From JBBRQP01 sp038226175 (lineage in GTDB: Bacteria > Cyanobacteriota > Cyanobacteriia > Gloeobacterales > Anthocerotibacteraceae): DNA of 64,000 nucleotides. Positions 34,738 through 44,544 of the stretch are shown here, one piece after another. Positions within the stretch are counted from its first letter, which is position 1; every line of letters starts with the position of its first letter. Made by a program: the position numbers and the translations under genes. The stretch spans positions 4,890-68,889 of the forward strand of contig JBBRQP010000007.1 in NCBI GenBank assembly GCA_038226175.1, read 5' to 3'. Below the pieces are notes generated by a model that saw nothing but the letters and a program-made list of their open reading frames with translations, searched no databases and was not told the origin of the DNA.

Positions 34738-35361
34738 TCATAGCATTACGCCTAAATCTGCAAAAGGATGCTGAGTACCAGCTGCACTAATCGATGGCGG
34801 ATAGACCCAGCAGCCAATCCAATCGGGATACCAGATCACCCCGGGCCACAATAGCACCTCTTTGGGATCAAATTCTCCCAGTCTTACCGCCGCCATGCGC
34901 CAAGTTTGTACCTCAACCAAAGGCCAATCCTGTTGACATAACAAATGCGCATAATAAAGGTCGGGTTTTTGGGTCAGTGTCGAGACCAGCGCCGCTGCAG
35001 CAGGCATTGCAGTTAAGCCTGTGCAGTAAACCTGTCCGGCCTGTGCCACAAACGTCACCAAATAAACCCCAGTCCGCACCTGATTTCGCAGAGCTGCGTA
35101 GGCAAAGTTATACAAAACTTGGCGTTGCTCATCACTTAGATCCCAAGGCTGAATATAAAAAACGCCGCACTGGGCAATACACTCGCCGTATAGAGGCCCG
35201 TGCAAGGTCCAAATAACCGGCAGATAGAGCGTGTCTACTTGAGTATCAGGCCAAGCAAGGGTCAACAGCTGAGGCGCAAGAGTTGGTAAGATATCTGGCA
35301 GTGATGGCGCGACTCCCAAGTGTTGACCTAGAGTTTGCCAGTACGTAAGGGCTGGACTCAA
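34738..35361 (-). CDS. Unrecognised protein
   Basis: A 207-residue soluble protein rich in Trp and Tyr, with no signal peptide. I recognise no domain. Segments such as YGECIAQCGVFYIQPWDLSD and VLLWPGVIWYPDWIGCWVYP suggest a compact beta-rich fold. It is translationally coupled (ATGA overlap) to the upstream coiled-coil protein, so the two probably act together. Confidence 0.65.
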   Translation of the reverse strand: MSPALTYWQTLGQHLGVAPSLPDILPTLAPQLLTLAWPDTQVDTLYLPVIWTLHGPLYGECIAQCGVFYIQPWDLSDEQRQVLYNFAYAALRNQVRTGVYLVTFVAQAGQVYCTGLTAMPAAAALVSTLTQKPDLYYAHLLCQQDWPLVEVQTWRMAAVRLGEFDPKEVLLWPGVIWYPDWIGCWVYPPSISAAGTQHPFADLGVML

Positions 35362-35804
35362 GCGGGTGACTCCTCTTGTGCTTGGCTTGTAAGCCAGGGT
35401 TGGACGGTATCGGCTTCGACAAAGTGGTCTTTAAAATGTTGGATATGGTGGCTGAGCTCTTGATTTTCAGCTCTCAGATCGCCTAGCTGTTGTTTGAGAG
35501 GCAAGATGCGTTCGGCAAATTTACGCTGATAAAGATGGGGCAAATCCCGTAAGTACTGTTGCAGTTTGAGGTTATCTTGCCCCAGGCTATGCGGTTCGCG
35601 GGTACTGAGATCATGGGTGCTTGGCACAAGAGCTTTATTTTCGGCAGCGATGAGCAGACATTGTTGTAGTGACCGATTGAGCTGATTAAGGCGCACTAGT
35701 TCGAGGGCAAGTTCTGGAATTACCTGATCGCGCTCGGCTAATTTTTGCTGCAGTATGGCAATTGATTCTTCGACCATGGGTGATCCCGTTAGCTCTGGGG
35801 TCAT
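35358..35804 (-). CDS. Unrecognised coiled-coil protein
   Basis: A 148-residue charged protein that is helical almost throughout (SIAILQQKLAERDQVIPELA, LKQQLGDLRAENQELSHHIQ), most likely a coiled coil. I recognise no family. Its stop overlaps the next start by four bases, pairing it with the 207-residue unknown protein. An internal ATG (MVEESIAILQ) is an alternative start. Confidence 0.65.
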   Translation of the reverse strand: MTPELTGSPMVEESIAILQQKLAERDQVIPELALELVRLNQLNRSLQQCLLIAAENKALVPSTHDLSTREPHSLGQDNLKLQQYLRDLPHLYQRKFAERILPLKQQLGDLRAENQELSHHIQHFKDHFVEADTVQPWLTSQAQEESPA

Positions 35805-36111
35805 GATATCACTCTCAAAACCGTCGTTTGTAACCGCTTCTAGTCTTGATGTTCAAAGTCTACGCAGAGCATGAATTGAATAAAACACGAATAAAAATTA
35901 ATTCTCAGGGGCAAAGATACGCTATCAAGGGTTAGTACTCCCGCCCAGTATAGGATCTGAGCTATAGTGATCCCTCGCTCAAATGGTAATTTATGCTACG
36001 CAACTCTATTCCAGTCAGGGAGCGAGAGAGAGGGGTGTTGGGGGGGATGAAGCGAACGGCAAAGTTATGTTAACGTAGGGTTATCTCCAAACTCACAAGG
36101 GGAACGGCCAC
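35805..36111. other. Divergent intergenic region upstream of clpC
   Basis: About 307 bases between the coiled-coil gene and clpC. CTCGCTC near 35975 is complementary to GAGCGAG near 36020, which could form a leader stem. AAGGGGAAC just before the clpC ATG is a ribosome binding site. No CIRCE-type operator was recognised and no convincing small gene was seen. Confidence 0.4.
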
Positions 36112-38574
36112 ATGTTTGAGCGATTTACAGAAAAAGCCATCAAAGTCATTATGTTGGCGCAAGAAGAGGCCCGTCGCCTGGGTCATAACTTTGTGGGTAC
36201 TGAACAGATTCTCCTCGGGCTGATTGGCGAAGGCACCGGAGTAGCTGCTAAAGTTCTCAAATCTATGGGTGTCAACCTCAAAGATGCTCGTGTTGAAGTT
36301 GAAAAAATTATCGGACGTGGTTCGGGCTTTGTCGCGGTGGAAATTCCTTTTACCCCCCGTGCCAAACGTGTCCTAGAGCTTTCTCTCGAAGAAGCCCGTC
36401 AATTAGGCCATAACTACATTGGCACCGAACACTTACTTTTGGGTTTGATTCGTGAAGGCGAAGGCGTTGCCGCTCGGGTTCTCGAAAACCTCGGCGTTGA
36501 CCTTGGTAAAGTCCGCACCCAAGTCATCCGCATGCTTGGTGAAACCGCCGAAGTCACCGCTGGTGGCGCGTCTGGCGGACGCACCAAGACCCCAACTCTT
36601 GATGAATTTGGCGTAAACTTGACCCAAATGGCAATTGACGAAAAACTCGATCCGGTCGTCGGACGTGAAAACGAAATCGAACGGGTGATGCAGATTCTCG
36701 GTCGGCGCACCAAAAACAACCCTGTTCTCGTCGGTGAACCGGGCGTAGGTAAAACAGCAATTGCTGAGGGCTTGGCTCAACGCATTGCCGCCAACGATGT
36801 CTCTGAAGTCCTGCAAGGCAAGCGTGTCATGACGTTGGATATCGGTCTGTTGGTTGCCGGAACTAAATATCGTGGTGAGTTTGAGGAACGCCTCAAAAAA
36901 ATCATGGATGAGATTCGTTCGGCAGGTAACGTTATTTTGGTCATCGACGAAGTCCACACCCTAATCGGGGCTGGAGCAGCCGAAGGCGCAATTGACGCCG
37001 CTAACATTCTCAAACCAGCTCTAGCCCGTGGTGAGTTGCAATGTATTGGTGCTACCACCCTTGATGAGTACCGCAAACACATTGAGCGCGATGCAGCTCT
37101 CGAGCGCCGCTTCATGATGGTCAAAGTTGGCGAACCCAGTGTCCTCGAAACCATCGAGATCCTGCGTGGCCTACGCGAGCGCTATGAAAAGCACCACAAA
37201 TTGCGCATCACCGATGACGCGATTGAAGCTGCAGCTACCCTTTCTGACCGTTACATTGCTGACCGCTTCTTGCCGGACAAGGCCATCGACTTAGTGGATG
37301 AAGCGGGTTCACGGGTACGGCTGCGTTCTTCGCAACTGCCGCCCCAAGCTAAGGAGCTCGACAAAGAGCTCAAGCAAGTGATGCGCGAAAAAGATGATGC
37401 TGTACGTTCTCAGGACTACGACAAAGCGGGTCTATTACGAGACCGGGAAATGGCTCTCAAGCAGGAGATCAAAAATCTTACCCAACTGCACAAAGCCGAA
37501 ACCGTTAACGAAGAGATGCCCGAAGTCAATGAAGAGGATATCGCCGCCATTGTTTCGACCTGGACCGGCGTTCCTGTTCAAAAACTAACCGAGTCCGAGT
37601 CCGAAAAACTCTTGCACCTCGAAGATGTGTTGCATAACCGTATCGTCGGTCAGGATGAAGCGGTCAAAGCGATTGCTCGAGCGATCCGTCGCGCCCGGGT
37701 CGGTCTCAAGGATCCGAAACGTCCGATTGCTTCCTTTATCTTCTCGGGTCCGACTGGGGTAGGTAAGACAGAGTTAGCGAAATCCCTTTCTGCCTACTTC
37801 TTTGGTTCTGAAGAAGCGATGATTCGCCTAGATATGTCCGAGTACATGGAGCGTCATACAGTTTCCAAACTGATTGGCTCACCTCCAGGCTACGTGGGCT
37901 ACAACGAAGGCGGTCAGCTCACCGAAGCAGTACGTCGTCGGCCTTACTCGGTCATTCTCTTTGATGAAATCGAGAAAGCCCACCCCGATGTCTTTAATAC
38001 CTTGCTCCAAATCCTGGAAGATGGTCGCTTAACCGATGCCAAAGGTCGCGTGGTGGACTTCAAAAACACCCTGCTGATTATGACTTCCAACATTGGATCA
38101 AAGGTCATCGAAAAAGGCGGCGGTAAAATTGGTTTCTTTGATCCGGGTAAAGCTGACGAGCAAATCTACCAAAATATTCGGAATCTCGTTAACGAAGAAC
38201 TCAAACAGTTCTTCCGACCTGAGTTCTTGAATCGCTTGGATGAAATCATTGTCTTCCGTCAGTTGACCCGCGACGAAGTCAAGGTGATTGCCGACCTTCT
38301 GCTCAAAGAAGTGGTCAAACGCCTCAACCTCCAGAACATCCATCTGGAAGTGACCGAGAAGTTCAAGGAAAAACTGGTCGCTGAAGGCTTCAATCCCAGC
38401 ATGGGTGCGCGTCCCTTACGTCGTGCTATCCAACGCTTACTCGAAGATGCCCTAGCAGAGCAAATGCTCGCCGGAATCGTCCGCGATGGGCAGACCATTG
38501 TCGTTGATCTCGACGATAAAGGTGCACCGCTCTTCCAACCCTCAGAACGTAAGCTCCTAGCTGCCGCTGACTAG
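36112..38574 (+). CDS. clpC: ATP-dependent Clp protease ATP-binding subunit ClpC
   Basis: An AAA+ unfoldase of 820 residues that feeds substrates to ClpP, essential in cyanobacteria. Two N-terminal Clp repeats open with MFERFTEKAIKVIMLAQEEA. The first AAA domain has GEPGVGKT, a UVR segment lies in the middle (YDKAGLLRDREMALKQEI), and the second AAA domain has GPTGVGKT with VILFDEIEKAHPDV. The C-terminus (MGARPLRRAIQRLLEDALAE) is normal. Length and layout match cyanobacterial ClpC rather than ClpB. Confidence 0.97.
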   Translation: MFERFTEKAIKVIMLAQEEARRLGHNFVGTEQILLGLIGEGTGVAAKVLKSMGVNLKDARVEVEKIIGRGSGFVAVEIPFTPRAKRVLELSLEEARQLGHNYIGTEHLLLGLIREGEGVAARVLENLGVDLGKVRTQVIRMLGETAEVTAGGASGGRTKTPTLDEFGVNLTQMAIDEKLDPVVGRENEIERVMQILGRRTKNNPVLVGEPGVGKTAIAEGLAQRIAANDVSEVLQGKRVMTLDIGLLVAGTKYRGEFEERLKKIMDEIRSAGNVILVIDEVHTLIGAGAAEGAIDAANILKPALARGELQCIGATTLDEYRKHIERDAALERRFMMVKVGEPSVLETIEILRGLRERYEKHHKLRITDDAIEAAATLSDRYIADRFLPDKAIDLVDEAGSRVRLRSSQLPPQAKELDKELKQVMREKDDAVRSQDYDKAGLLRDREMALKQEIKNLTQLHKAETVNEEMPEVNEEDIAAIVSTWTGVPVQKLTESESEKLLHLEDVLHNRIVGQDEAVKAIARAIRRARVGLKDPKRPIASFIFSGPTGVGKTELAKSLSAYFFGSEEAMIRLDMSEYMERHTVSKLIGSPPGYVGYNEGGQLTEAVRRRPYSVILFDEIEKAHPDVFNTLLQILEDGRLTDAKGRVVDFKNTLLIMTSNIGSKVIEKGGGKIGFFDPGKADEQIYQNIRNLVNEELKQFFRPEFLNRLDEIIVFRQLTRDEVKVIADLLLKEVVKRLNLQNIHLEVTEKFKEKLVAEGFNPSMGARPLRRAIQRLLEDALAEQMLAGIVRDGQTIVVDLDDKGAPLFQPSERKLLAAAD

Positions 38575-38588
38575 GGTAGAACACATTA

Positions 38589-38630
38589 AAAAAACAACCC
38601 GCTCTGAATTTTCAGAGCGGGTTGTTTTTT
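38589..38630 (+). terminator. Rho-independent terminator of clpC
   Basis: A long perfect stem (CAACCCGCTCTGAA / TTCAGAGCGGGTTG) with flanking A and T tracts follows the clpC stop by 14 bases. It could work from both directions. Confidence 0.93.
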
Positions 38631-38705
38631 GTCTCGATACATTAGCAAGAATATAGGTAAAGCCACAGCGTTGAGGCATGTCTGTGGGTGCAAATGCTAC
38701 AGACT

Positions 38706-39764
38706 TTATATCGCCTGAGTTAGTTTTAAGTTTTGGGCTGCCACATGATGGCAGGTCGCCCAGTGGGTCGGGTCAACTTGTACCCGTGGTGGGATCTCTT
38801 CAGTACATAGTTGCCTGAGGTTGTCGTCGCCTTGAGCAACAGGGCAGCGCGGATGAAAGGGACACCCGCTAGGGGGATTGATTGGACTTGGGACATCGCC
38901 TGTCAAGACAATGCGTCCCTGTTTACGGATGATTGTCGCCTCAGGGATAGCTGAGAGCAGGGCTTGGGTATAGGGATGTTGCGGCGCGCGAAAAAGTTCT
39001 TCGGTGGTTGCTTGCTCGACAATCCGACCCAAATACATGACCGCTACTTCATCGCATAGATGACGAACAACTGAGAGGTCATGGGAGATAAATAAGAGCG
39101 TCAATGCTTCTTGTTCCCGCAAGTCAATCAATAGATTCAAAATTTGAGCTTGAATACTCAAATCTAAAGCACTGACTGGCTCATCACAAACAATAAAGGT
39201 CGGTTTGACTGCCAAGGCTCGGGCAATACCAATGCGTTGGCGTTGACCACCAGAAAATTCGTGGGGATACTTTTCAGCGACATTGACATGTTTAGCCTCC
39301 ATATTTTGAGCATTATCAGCCGCCGTGAGACCTACTTTGTCAAGAAGATTTTTGACCTCGATCATACGTTGCTCTTTGGTCAGCTCGGGACGATGAATCT
39401 CCATACCCTCAGCGATAATGTCACCAATATTGATGCGGGGATTGAGTGAGCTATAGGGATCTTGGAAGACAATTTGTGCCTTAGACCGAAATTGAAGTAA
39501 AGCCTGGGGTGTCGCTTGCAGAATATCTTTACCCTCAAACAATACTTCACCGCCAGTTGCTGGGGCTAACCGTAACAAGCTTTTACCGACGGTAGTTTTG
39601 CCACAACCAGATTCGCCAACTAAGCCGAGAGTTTTACCCCGAGGAATGGTAAAACTAACCCCATCAACGGCCTTAACATAACCCGTCACTTGACGTAATA
39701 AACCTTTGCGAATTGGAAAATAGGTTTGTAAATTTTTGACATCAAGCAGTAGATCGGTGGTCAT
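38706..39764 (-). CDS. Oligopeptide/dipeptide ABC transporter ATP-binding protein, OppF/DppF type
   Basis: A 352-residue ATPase. Visible motifs are Walker A GESGCGKTT, the Q-loop FQDPYSSLNPR, the ABC signature EFSGGQRQRIGIARAL, Walker B TFIVCDEPVSALD and the switch His in FISHDLSV. The C-terminal oligopeptide extension has CPFHPRCPVA with Cys residues. ATG 39764 overlaps the stop of the partner ATPase gene by four bases. The permeases and binding protein of the system are not in the window. Confidence 0.92.
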   Translation of the reverse strand: MTTDLLLDVKNLQTYFPIRKGLLRQVTGYVKAVDGVSFTIPRGKTLGLVGESGCGKTTVGKSLLRLAPATGGEVLFEGKDILQATPQALLQFRSKAQIVFQDPYSSLNPRINIGDIIAEGMEIHRPELTKEQRMIEVKNLLDKVGLTAADNAQNMEAKHVNVAEKYPHEFSGGQRQRIGIARALAVKPTFIVCDEPVSALDLSIQAQILNLLIDLREQEALTLLFISHDLSVVRHLCDEVAVMYLGRIVEQATTEELFRAPQHPYTQALLSAIPEATIIRKQGRIVLTGDVPSPINPPSGCPFHPRCPVAQGDDNLRQLCTEEIPPRVQVDPTHWATCHHVAAQNLKLTQAI

Positions 39765-40789
39765 GACGCTGGCTCCGCATAAAGATGACAAGCGACATCC
39801 GCCCCGCTAACTTGCCGCAAGAGTAGTGGTTCTTTATCATCACATAAGCCTGGCTTGCCACAGGTACAGCGGTCAAAAAACCGACAGTACGTGGGAAATT
39901 TGGTCGATGCTGGCACAATCCCTTCAATGGTGGCGAGTTTTTGACCGCGCACTTGCTTACTCGGCAAACTTGCAAATAGTCCTTGGGTATAGGGATGTAG
40001 GGGGTTTTCAAATATCTGTTGAACCGTACCACGCTCGACAATTTTCCCGGCATACATCACGGCTACCTCATCAGCCATTTCAGCGACTACGCCTAGATCG
40101 TGGGTAATTAGTAAAATTGCCATGCCAAATTCTTTTTGCAGCCCCCGCAGTAAGTCTAAAATCTGCGCCTGAATCGTTACATCTAGAGCCGTGGTCGGTT
40201 CGTCTGCGATCAAAACTTCTGGCTGACAAGCTAAGGCAATAGCAATCATGACCCGTTGGCGCATACCACCGGAGAGTTGGTGGGGATATTCATCAAGACG
40301 GGCTTCAGGTTCGGGAATCCCTACTTTTTTGAGCATCTCCAGAGCTGCGGCACGGGCTGCGGGTTTTTTCAGATTTTGATGTAGCGCAAATACTTCGATC
40401 AGTTGATTACCCACGGTATAAACCGGATTAAGCGATGTCAGAGGTTCTTGAAAGATCATCGAAATCCGCTTGCCCCGATAACGACGCATTTGAGGTTCGG
40501 ATAAGTCCAATAATTCTGTACCATCAAAAATCAGTTCACTGCCTGCTGTTACGGTTTCGGTCTCAACGACCTCGCCTGCGCGCACGACCCAGCCCGCTGG
40601 TTGAGGTACTAGCCTGATCAAAGAAAGTGCAGTAGCCGATTTACCACAGCCTGATTCACCGAGCAGGGCTAAGGTTTGACCTTTTTTGAGGCTAAAAGAA
40701 ATGTCATCGACCGCTCTGGATAGGCCACTGCGCGTGCGGTAATAGGTTCTCAAATGCTTGACTTGTAACAACGGAGCCTCAGCATTCAT
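39761..40789 (-). CDS. Oligopeptide/dipeptide ABC transporter ATP-binding protein, OppD/DppD type
   Basis: A 342-residue ATPase that pairs with the following OppF/DppF-type subunit. It has GESGCGKSATAL (Walker A), FQEPLTSLNPVYTVG (Q-loop), QLSGGMRQRVMIAIAL (signature), EVLIADEPTTALDVTIQ (Walker B) and LLITHDLGVV. A C-terminal Cys-rich segment (YCRFFDRCTCGKPGLCDD) is typical of this subunit. ATG 40789 (MNAEAPLLQVKHLRTYY) suits the family better than the frame to 40822. Together the pair powers peptide or nickel uptake. The substrate is unknown. Confidence 0.92.
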   Translation of the reverse strand: MNAEAPLLQVKHLRTYYRTRSGLSRAVDDISFSLKKGQTLALLGESGCGKSATALSLIRLVPQPAGWVVRAGEVVETETVTAGSELIFDGTELLDLSEPQMRRYRGKRISMIFQEPLTSLNPVYTVGNQLIEVFALHQNLKKPAARAAALEMLKKVGIPEPEARLDEYPHQLSGGMRQRVMIAIALACQPEVLIADEPTTALDVTIQAQILDLLRGLQKEFGMAILLITHDLGVVAEMADEVAVMYAGKIVERGTVQQIFENPLHPYTQGLFASLPSKQVRGQKLATIEGIVPASTKFPTYCRFFDRCTCGKPGLCDDKEPLLLRQVSGADVACHLYAEPAS

Positions 40790-40864
40790 GAGGGGAATTG
40801 ACCTTTGGGCTTTGAAAAACAATTATAACCAGCCTACGCCAAAAGCACGGTATCACCTGCTATG

Positions 40865-40899
40865 AAAAGCCCTTATGTGCGTATCAAGTAAGGGCTTTT
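40865..40899 (-). terminator. Terminator after the GlcG/HbpS-like gene
   Basis: AAAAGCCCTTA (40865-40875) and TAAGGGCTTTT (40889-40899) form a perfect 11-bp stem, 13 bases past the minus-strand stop of the GlcG/HbpS-like gene. Confidence 0.8.
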
Positions 40900-40911
40900 A
40901 GGCTCACGTCC

Positions 40912-41319
40912 TTAGCTAAATGCTGCCGCACCCGCTTCGGCAACGGCTTGATCCTGCGTACCGCTGCCGCCACTGACACCGATCGCGCCGACGACCTGCC
41001 CATCGCGTTTGAGTGGTAGGCCACCAGCAAAAATCATGACCCGTCCGCCATTGGAGGCATGAATACCATAAAACTGTTCGCCAGGTTTGGCAAAAGCAGC
41101 TAAGTCCCCGGTGGCAACATCAAAAGCCCGCGAAGTAAAGGCTTTATTAATTGAGATATCAATACTCCCAATCCAAGCACCATCCATACGAACATGGGCG
41201 ACGAGATTGCCACCTTGATCAACTATGGCAATATTCATAGGTTGACCAATGACTTCGGCCTGAGCCATTGCGGCTGCGATCATGGTTTGGGCATCTTTGA
41301 GCAGGACAGTTGCGGACAT
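40912..41319 (-). CDS. GlcG/HbpS family (DUF336) protein
   Basis: A 135-residue protein of the GlcG/HbpS family. It has MNIAIVDQGGNLVAHVRMDG, a STAAAKA-like region (DISINKAFTSRAF) and the glycine-rich end GGLPLKRDGQVVGAIGVSGG. Some relatives bind haem and cobalamin or act as redox sensors, while others are of unknown role in glycolate or diol operons. It stands alone between the transporter ATPases and uvrC. ATG 41319 is preferred, with GGAG about ten bases upstream. Confidence 0.88.
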   Translation of the reverse strand: MSATVLLKDAQTMIAAAMAQAEVIGQPMNIAIVDQGGNLVAHVRMDGAWIGSIDISINKAFTSRAFDVATGDLAAFAKPGEQFYGIHASNGGRVMIFAGGLPLKRDGQVVGAIGVSGGSGTQDQAVAEAGAAAFS

Positions 41320-41436
41320 GAGAGGGGGCTCCAATAATTTTTGGACAAGGTCGTAATGATCTCATCAAGATCTATCTTAAGATGCCACTGCTGACCTTGG
41401 ATACCGAACCCTACTTGCCCCGGTTAAAATAAATAG

Positions 41437-43302
41437 ATGACGACGCTACTTACTGACCCGGAACGCCTAGCCCGGCGCATGGCTGATCTGCCGACTAGTC
41501 CTGGCATATATCAAATGCGAACGACCACGGGCGAATTACTGTATGTCGGTAAAGCCAAAAATTTACGCAATCGGGTACGCAGTTATTTTCAGCCCGGTCA
41601 GCAGCTCTCACCACGAATCTGGGTCATGGTGCAGCAGGTCGGTGATTTTGAGTTGATTTTGACGGATACCGAGGCTGAGGCTCTGACCCTCGAAGAAATT
41701 CTGATTAAGCGACAACAGCCGCGCTATAATGTGTTACTCAAAGATGACAAACAATATCCTTCGATTTGTATCACTTGGTCTGAGGAATATCCCCGCCTCT
41801 TTGTCTGTCGTCCGCGGGGGGCGCGCAACAGCAAAGATAAATATTTTGGCCCCTATGTCGATGCTGGCGCTGCCCATCACATGGTGCAATTTCTCAAACG
41901 CAATTTTCTATTACGCCAACGCAGCACAATTTTATTTAAGGATCGTCCCTGTATCAACTATGACCTAGGCCGCTGTCCGGGTATTTGTCAACGCTTGATT
42001 AGCCCCGAAGACTATCGGCAGACGATGCAGCAGGTGCAATGGGTTTTGCAAGGACGGGTCAGTGAACTCGTAGAAGGCTTAAATGATCACATGTTCGCCG
42101 CCGCCGAAGCGATGGAATTTGAAAAAGCAGCCCGTCTGCGCGATCAGGTGCAAAGCCTGGAGCAGCTGACCGAAAAACAAAAAATCTCACTTACGGATAT
42201 TTCGATTAACCGTGATGCCTTGGCCTTGGCGAGTGATGCTCATCGCATTTGTGTCCAGCTCTTTCAGGTGCGCTCTGGCAAATTGATTGGACGATTGGGC
42301 TTTACCTTTGAGAACCAAGGTGATGACCTGGCTCTAATTTTACAAAATGTGATTCAAGAACATTACAAACCCCTCACCAGCGATGAAATTCCTGCCGAAA
42401 TTTTGGTGCATTATGCGTTACCAGACCAAGAGATCATCGAGAGTTGGCTAAGTGAAAAACGAGGCCGCGTAGTCATGCTCAAGCATCCCCAACGCCAGGG
42501 TAAAGCCGAACTCATTGAGATGGTCAGTCGCAATGCCCAATCCGAGTTAGAGCGTTTGGAGCGGGCTTCTCAGGTTGGTGTAGATGGGTTGATCCGCTTA
42601 ATGCAAGCCCTAGATTTACCACAGATTCCTCATCGCTTGGAGTGTTATGACATCTCCCATATTCAAGGTACCGATACCGTAGCTTCACGGGTTGTCTTTA
42701 TTGATGGGAAACCTGCCAAACAACACTACCGTAAATACAAAATTCGCCATCCCAAAGTTGTAGCCGGGGCTCCTGATGACTTTGCCTCAATGGCCGAAGT
42801 GATTCAGCGTCGCTTTTCCTCAAGCAAAGACGCACCGCCAGATTTGGTCGTGATCGATGGCGGCAAAGGGCAACTCTCCGCGGCTCATGCCGTCTTGACT
42901 GAGTTGGGTCTAGAAGATTTACCCGTAATTGGTTTGGCTAAACGCTTAGAAGAAATCTTCCGTCCTCATAATTCGCGTGCCCTGCAACTAGAACTCACCG
43001 ACCCCGCTCTACGTCTACTCCAACAAATCCGTGATGAAGCTCACCGATTTGCGATTAGTTTTCATCGTCAATTACGCGGTAAACGCATGACAAAATCAGC
43101 CCTAGAAGAAATTCCTGGCCTAGGTGAAGTCCGCATCAAACAATTACTGGCGCATTTTGGCTCACTACGTAAACTCGAAGAGGCTTCGATCAGCCAAATT
43201 GCGGAAATTTCTGGTATTAGCCATAACTTAGCGACAACGATTCATAGCCATTTACATCAAGAACTTCTCGAAACCAGCGATGCTTTACTCGCAAACCCAT
43301 GA
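41437..43302 (+). CDS. uvrC: Excinuclease ABC subunit C
   Basis: UvrC makes both incisions in nucleotide excision repair. The 621 residues show the N-terminal GIY-YIG nuclease (SPGIYQMRTTTGELLYVGKA), a Cys cluster region (CINYDLGRCPGICQRLI) and the UVR segment (AMEFEKAARLRDQVQSL). The C-terminal RNase H-like nuclease (ECYDISHIQGTDTVAS, LVVIDGGKGQLSAA) is followed by a helix-hairpin-helix pair (EIPGLGEVRIKQLLAHFGSL). All parts are intact. Confidence 0.96.
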   Translation: MTTLLTDPERLARRMADLPTSPGIYQMRTTTGELLYVGKAKNLRNRVRSYFQPGQQLSPRIWVMVQQVGDFELILTDTEAEALTLEEILIKRQQPRYNVLLKDDKQYPSICITWSEEYPRLFVCRPRGARNSKDKYFGPYVDAGAAHHMVQFLKRNFLLRQRSTILFKDRPCINYDLGRCPGICQRLISPEDYRQTMQQVQWVLQGRVSELVEGLNDHMFAAAEAMEFEKAARLRDQVQSLEQLTEKQKISLTDISINRDALALASDAHRICVQLFQVRSGKLIGRLGFTFENQGDDLALILQNVIQEHYKPLTSDEIPAEILVHYALPDQEIIESWLSEKRGRVVMLKHPQRQGKAELIEMVSRNAQSELERLERASQVGVDGLIRLMQALDLPQIPHRLECYDISHIQGTDTVASRVVFIDGKPAKQHYRKYKIRHPKVVAGAPDDFASMAEVIQRRFSSSKDAPPDLVVIDGGKGQLSAAHAVLTELGLEDLPVIGLAKRLEEIFRPHNSRALQLELTDPALRLLQQIRDEAHRFAISFHRQLRGKRMTKSALEEIPGLGEVRIKQLLAHFGSLRKLEEASISQIAEISGISHNLATTIHSHLHQELLETSDALLANP

Positions 43303-43349
43303 AATCAAGTGTTTTACAATAACTCTAGATAATCTTAGGTTTGGTCTAG

Positions 43350-44429
43350 ATGCTAAATGTTGGTGTCGTTGGTACAGGTTTCGGGCAAAAAATTCATGTG
43401 CCAGGGTTTCAGGCACTGACTGGGGTGCAGGTTTTGGGCTTGTGGGGACGGGATCTAGCTAAAACTCAGAGCCTCGCGGTCAAGTTGGGCGTGCCCTTGG
43501 TATTTGAGAGCGTTGAAGCGATGGCGCAGCATCCAGAGATTCATGCCGTGAGTCTCACAACGCCACCCCATCTGCATTATGAGCAGGCCATGACCGTATT
43601 GCAGGCCAAAAAAGCCCTCCTTTGCGAAAAACCCGTAGCCCTAACAGCCGCACAAGTCCAAGCGATGCTCACCCTTGCCGAGGCCAATCAGCTCACCCAT
43701 GGCGTAGACTTTGAATTTCGGCTGGTTCCTGAATGGCTACGTTTAAAAGAGCTTTTAGCCGCTGATATCTTAGGCTCGTTACGGTTAATTGACGTGACTT
43801 GGCAGGTCGAAGGCCGCGCTGATGCGAGCCGGAGCTGGAACTGGTATGCCCAAAGAGATCAGGGTGGTGGAGCTTTGGGTGCGATTGGTTCCCATGCTTT
43901 TGATTATATTGAGTGGCTCTTTGCGCCTATTGCTACACTACAAGCCCAACTGACGACAACTATTTCCCAGCGTCCAGATGGCACAGGGCAACTGTTAGCC
44001 GTAGATAGTGATGATACCTGCAATCTGCTATTTACCCTAGCATCGGGCATATCGGGTCTAATGTCCTTGAGTACCGTAACGTGGTCTGGTCAAGGTCATT
44101 GGCTACGGGTTTATGGCGAAAAAGGAACTCTGATTCTAGGTTCTGCCGATCTCACGGACTATGTTCATGGTTTTCAGCTCTGGTTTGCTCCACCGGGCGG
44201 AACGTTACAGTTAGAAGTGATTCCTGAGCGTTTGCGTTTTGCGCGCACCTATACTGACGGCAGATTAGCACCATTTGTGGGCATCGCGCAGCGGTTTGTG
44301 GAGGCGATAGCCACAGCTCAGCCGATGACGCCTTCGCTTCACGAAGGTTTACGTAGTCAACAGCTTATTGATGCGGCTCAGTATTCTCATCAACACAGTT
44401 GTGTCATTAAGATGTCAGATTTTGTGTAG
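43350..44429 (+). CDS. Gfo/Idh/MocA family oxidoreductase
   Basis: An NAD(P)-dependent oxidoreductase of 359 residues. The Rossmann motif is VGVVGTGFGQKIHVPGF, the conserved active-site segment is LLCEKPVALT, and the C-terminal half is the family's alpha/beta domain with GGGALGAIGSHAFDYIEWL. The substrate, often a sugar, inositol or biliverdin-like compound, cannot be named. It lies 47 bases after uvrC on the same strand without obvious functional link. Confidence 0.88.
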   Translation: MLNVGVVGTGFGQKIHVPGFQALTGVQVLGLWGRDLAKTQSLAVKLGVPLVFESVEAMAQHPEIHAVSLTTPPHLHYEQAMTVLQAKKALLCEKPVALTAAQVQAMLTLAEANQLTHGVDFEFRLVPEWLRLKELLAADILGSLRLIDVTWQVEGRADASRSWNWYAQRDQGGGALGAIGSHAFDYIEWLFAPIATLQAQLTTTISQRPDGTGQLLAVDSDDTCNLLFTLASGISGLMSLSTVTWSGQGHWLRVYGEKGTLILGSADLTDYVHGFQLWFAPPGGTLQLEVIPERLRFARTYTDGRLAPFVGIAQRFVEAIATAQPMTPSLHEGLRSQQLIDAAQYSHQHSCVIKMSDFV

Positions 44430-44544
44430 AGACCTCTGAGTGTTTAGGAACATTAACAGCTCATAAAAAAAGCTATCCCCGCTTGTAGAGCAAGTTATGG
44501 ACTTTTGAATTGTAAACTAAGAACAATACCCCTGTGAGGTCGTA

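Noticed and set aside
36044..36070. Short leader peptide frame before clpC (ATG at the GGGGGG run)
   Set aside because: Only eight codons. The purine-rich run could start translation, but nothing else supports it.
36433..36957. A 174-residue frame antisense to clpC
   Set aside because: It lies wholly opposite a strongly conserved ClpC coding region and its sequence mirrors the codon pattern of that gene.
44430..44544. Possible manganese (yybP-ykoY) riboswitch before terC
   Set aside because: TerC genes often carry one, but the conserved loop sequences were not found in these 115 bases.
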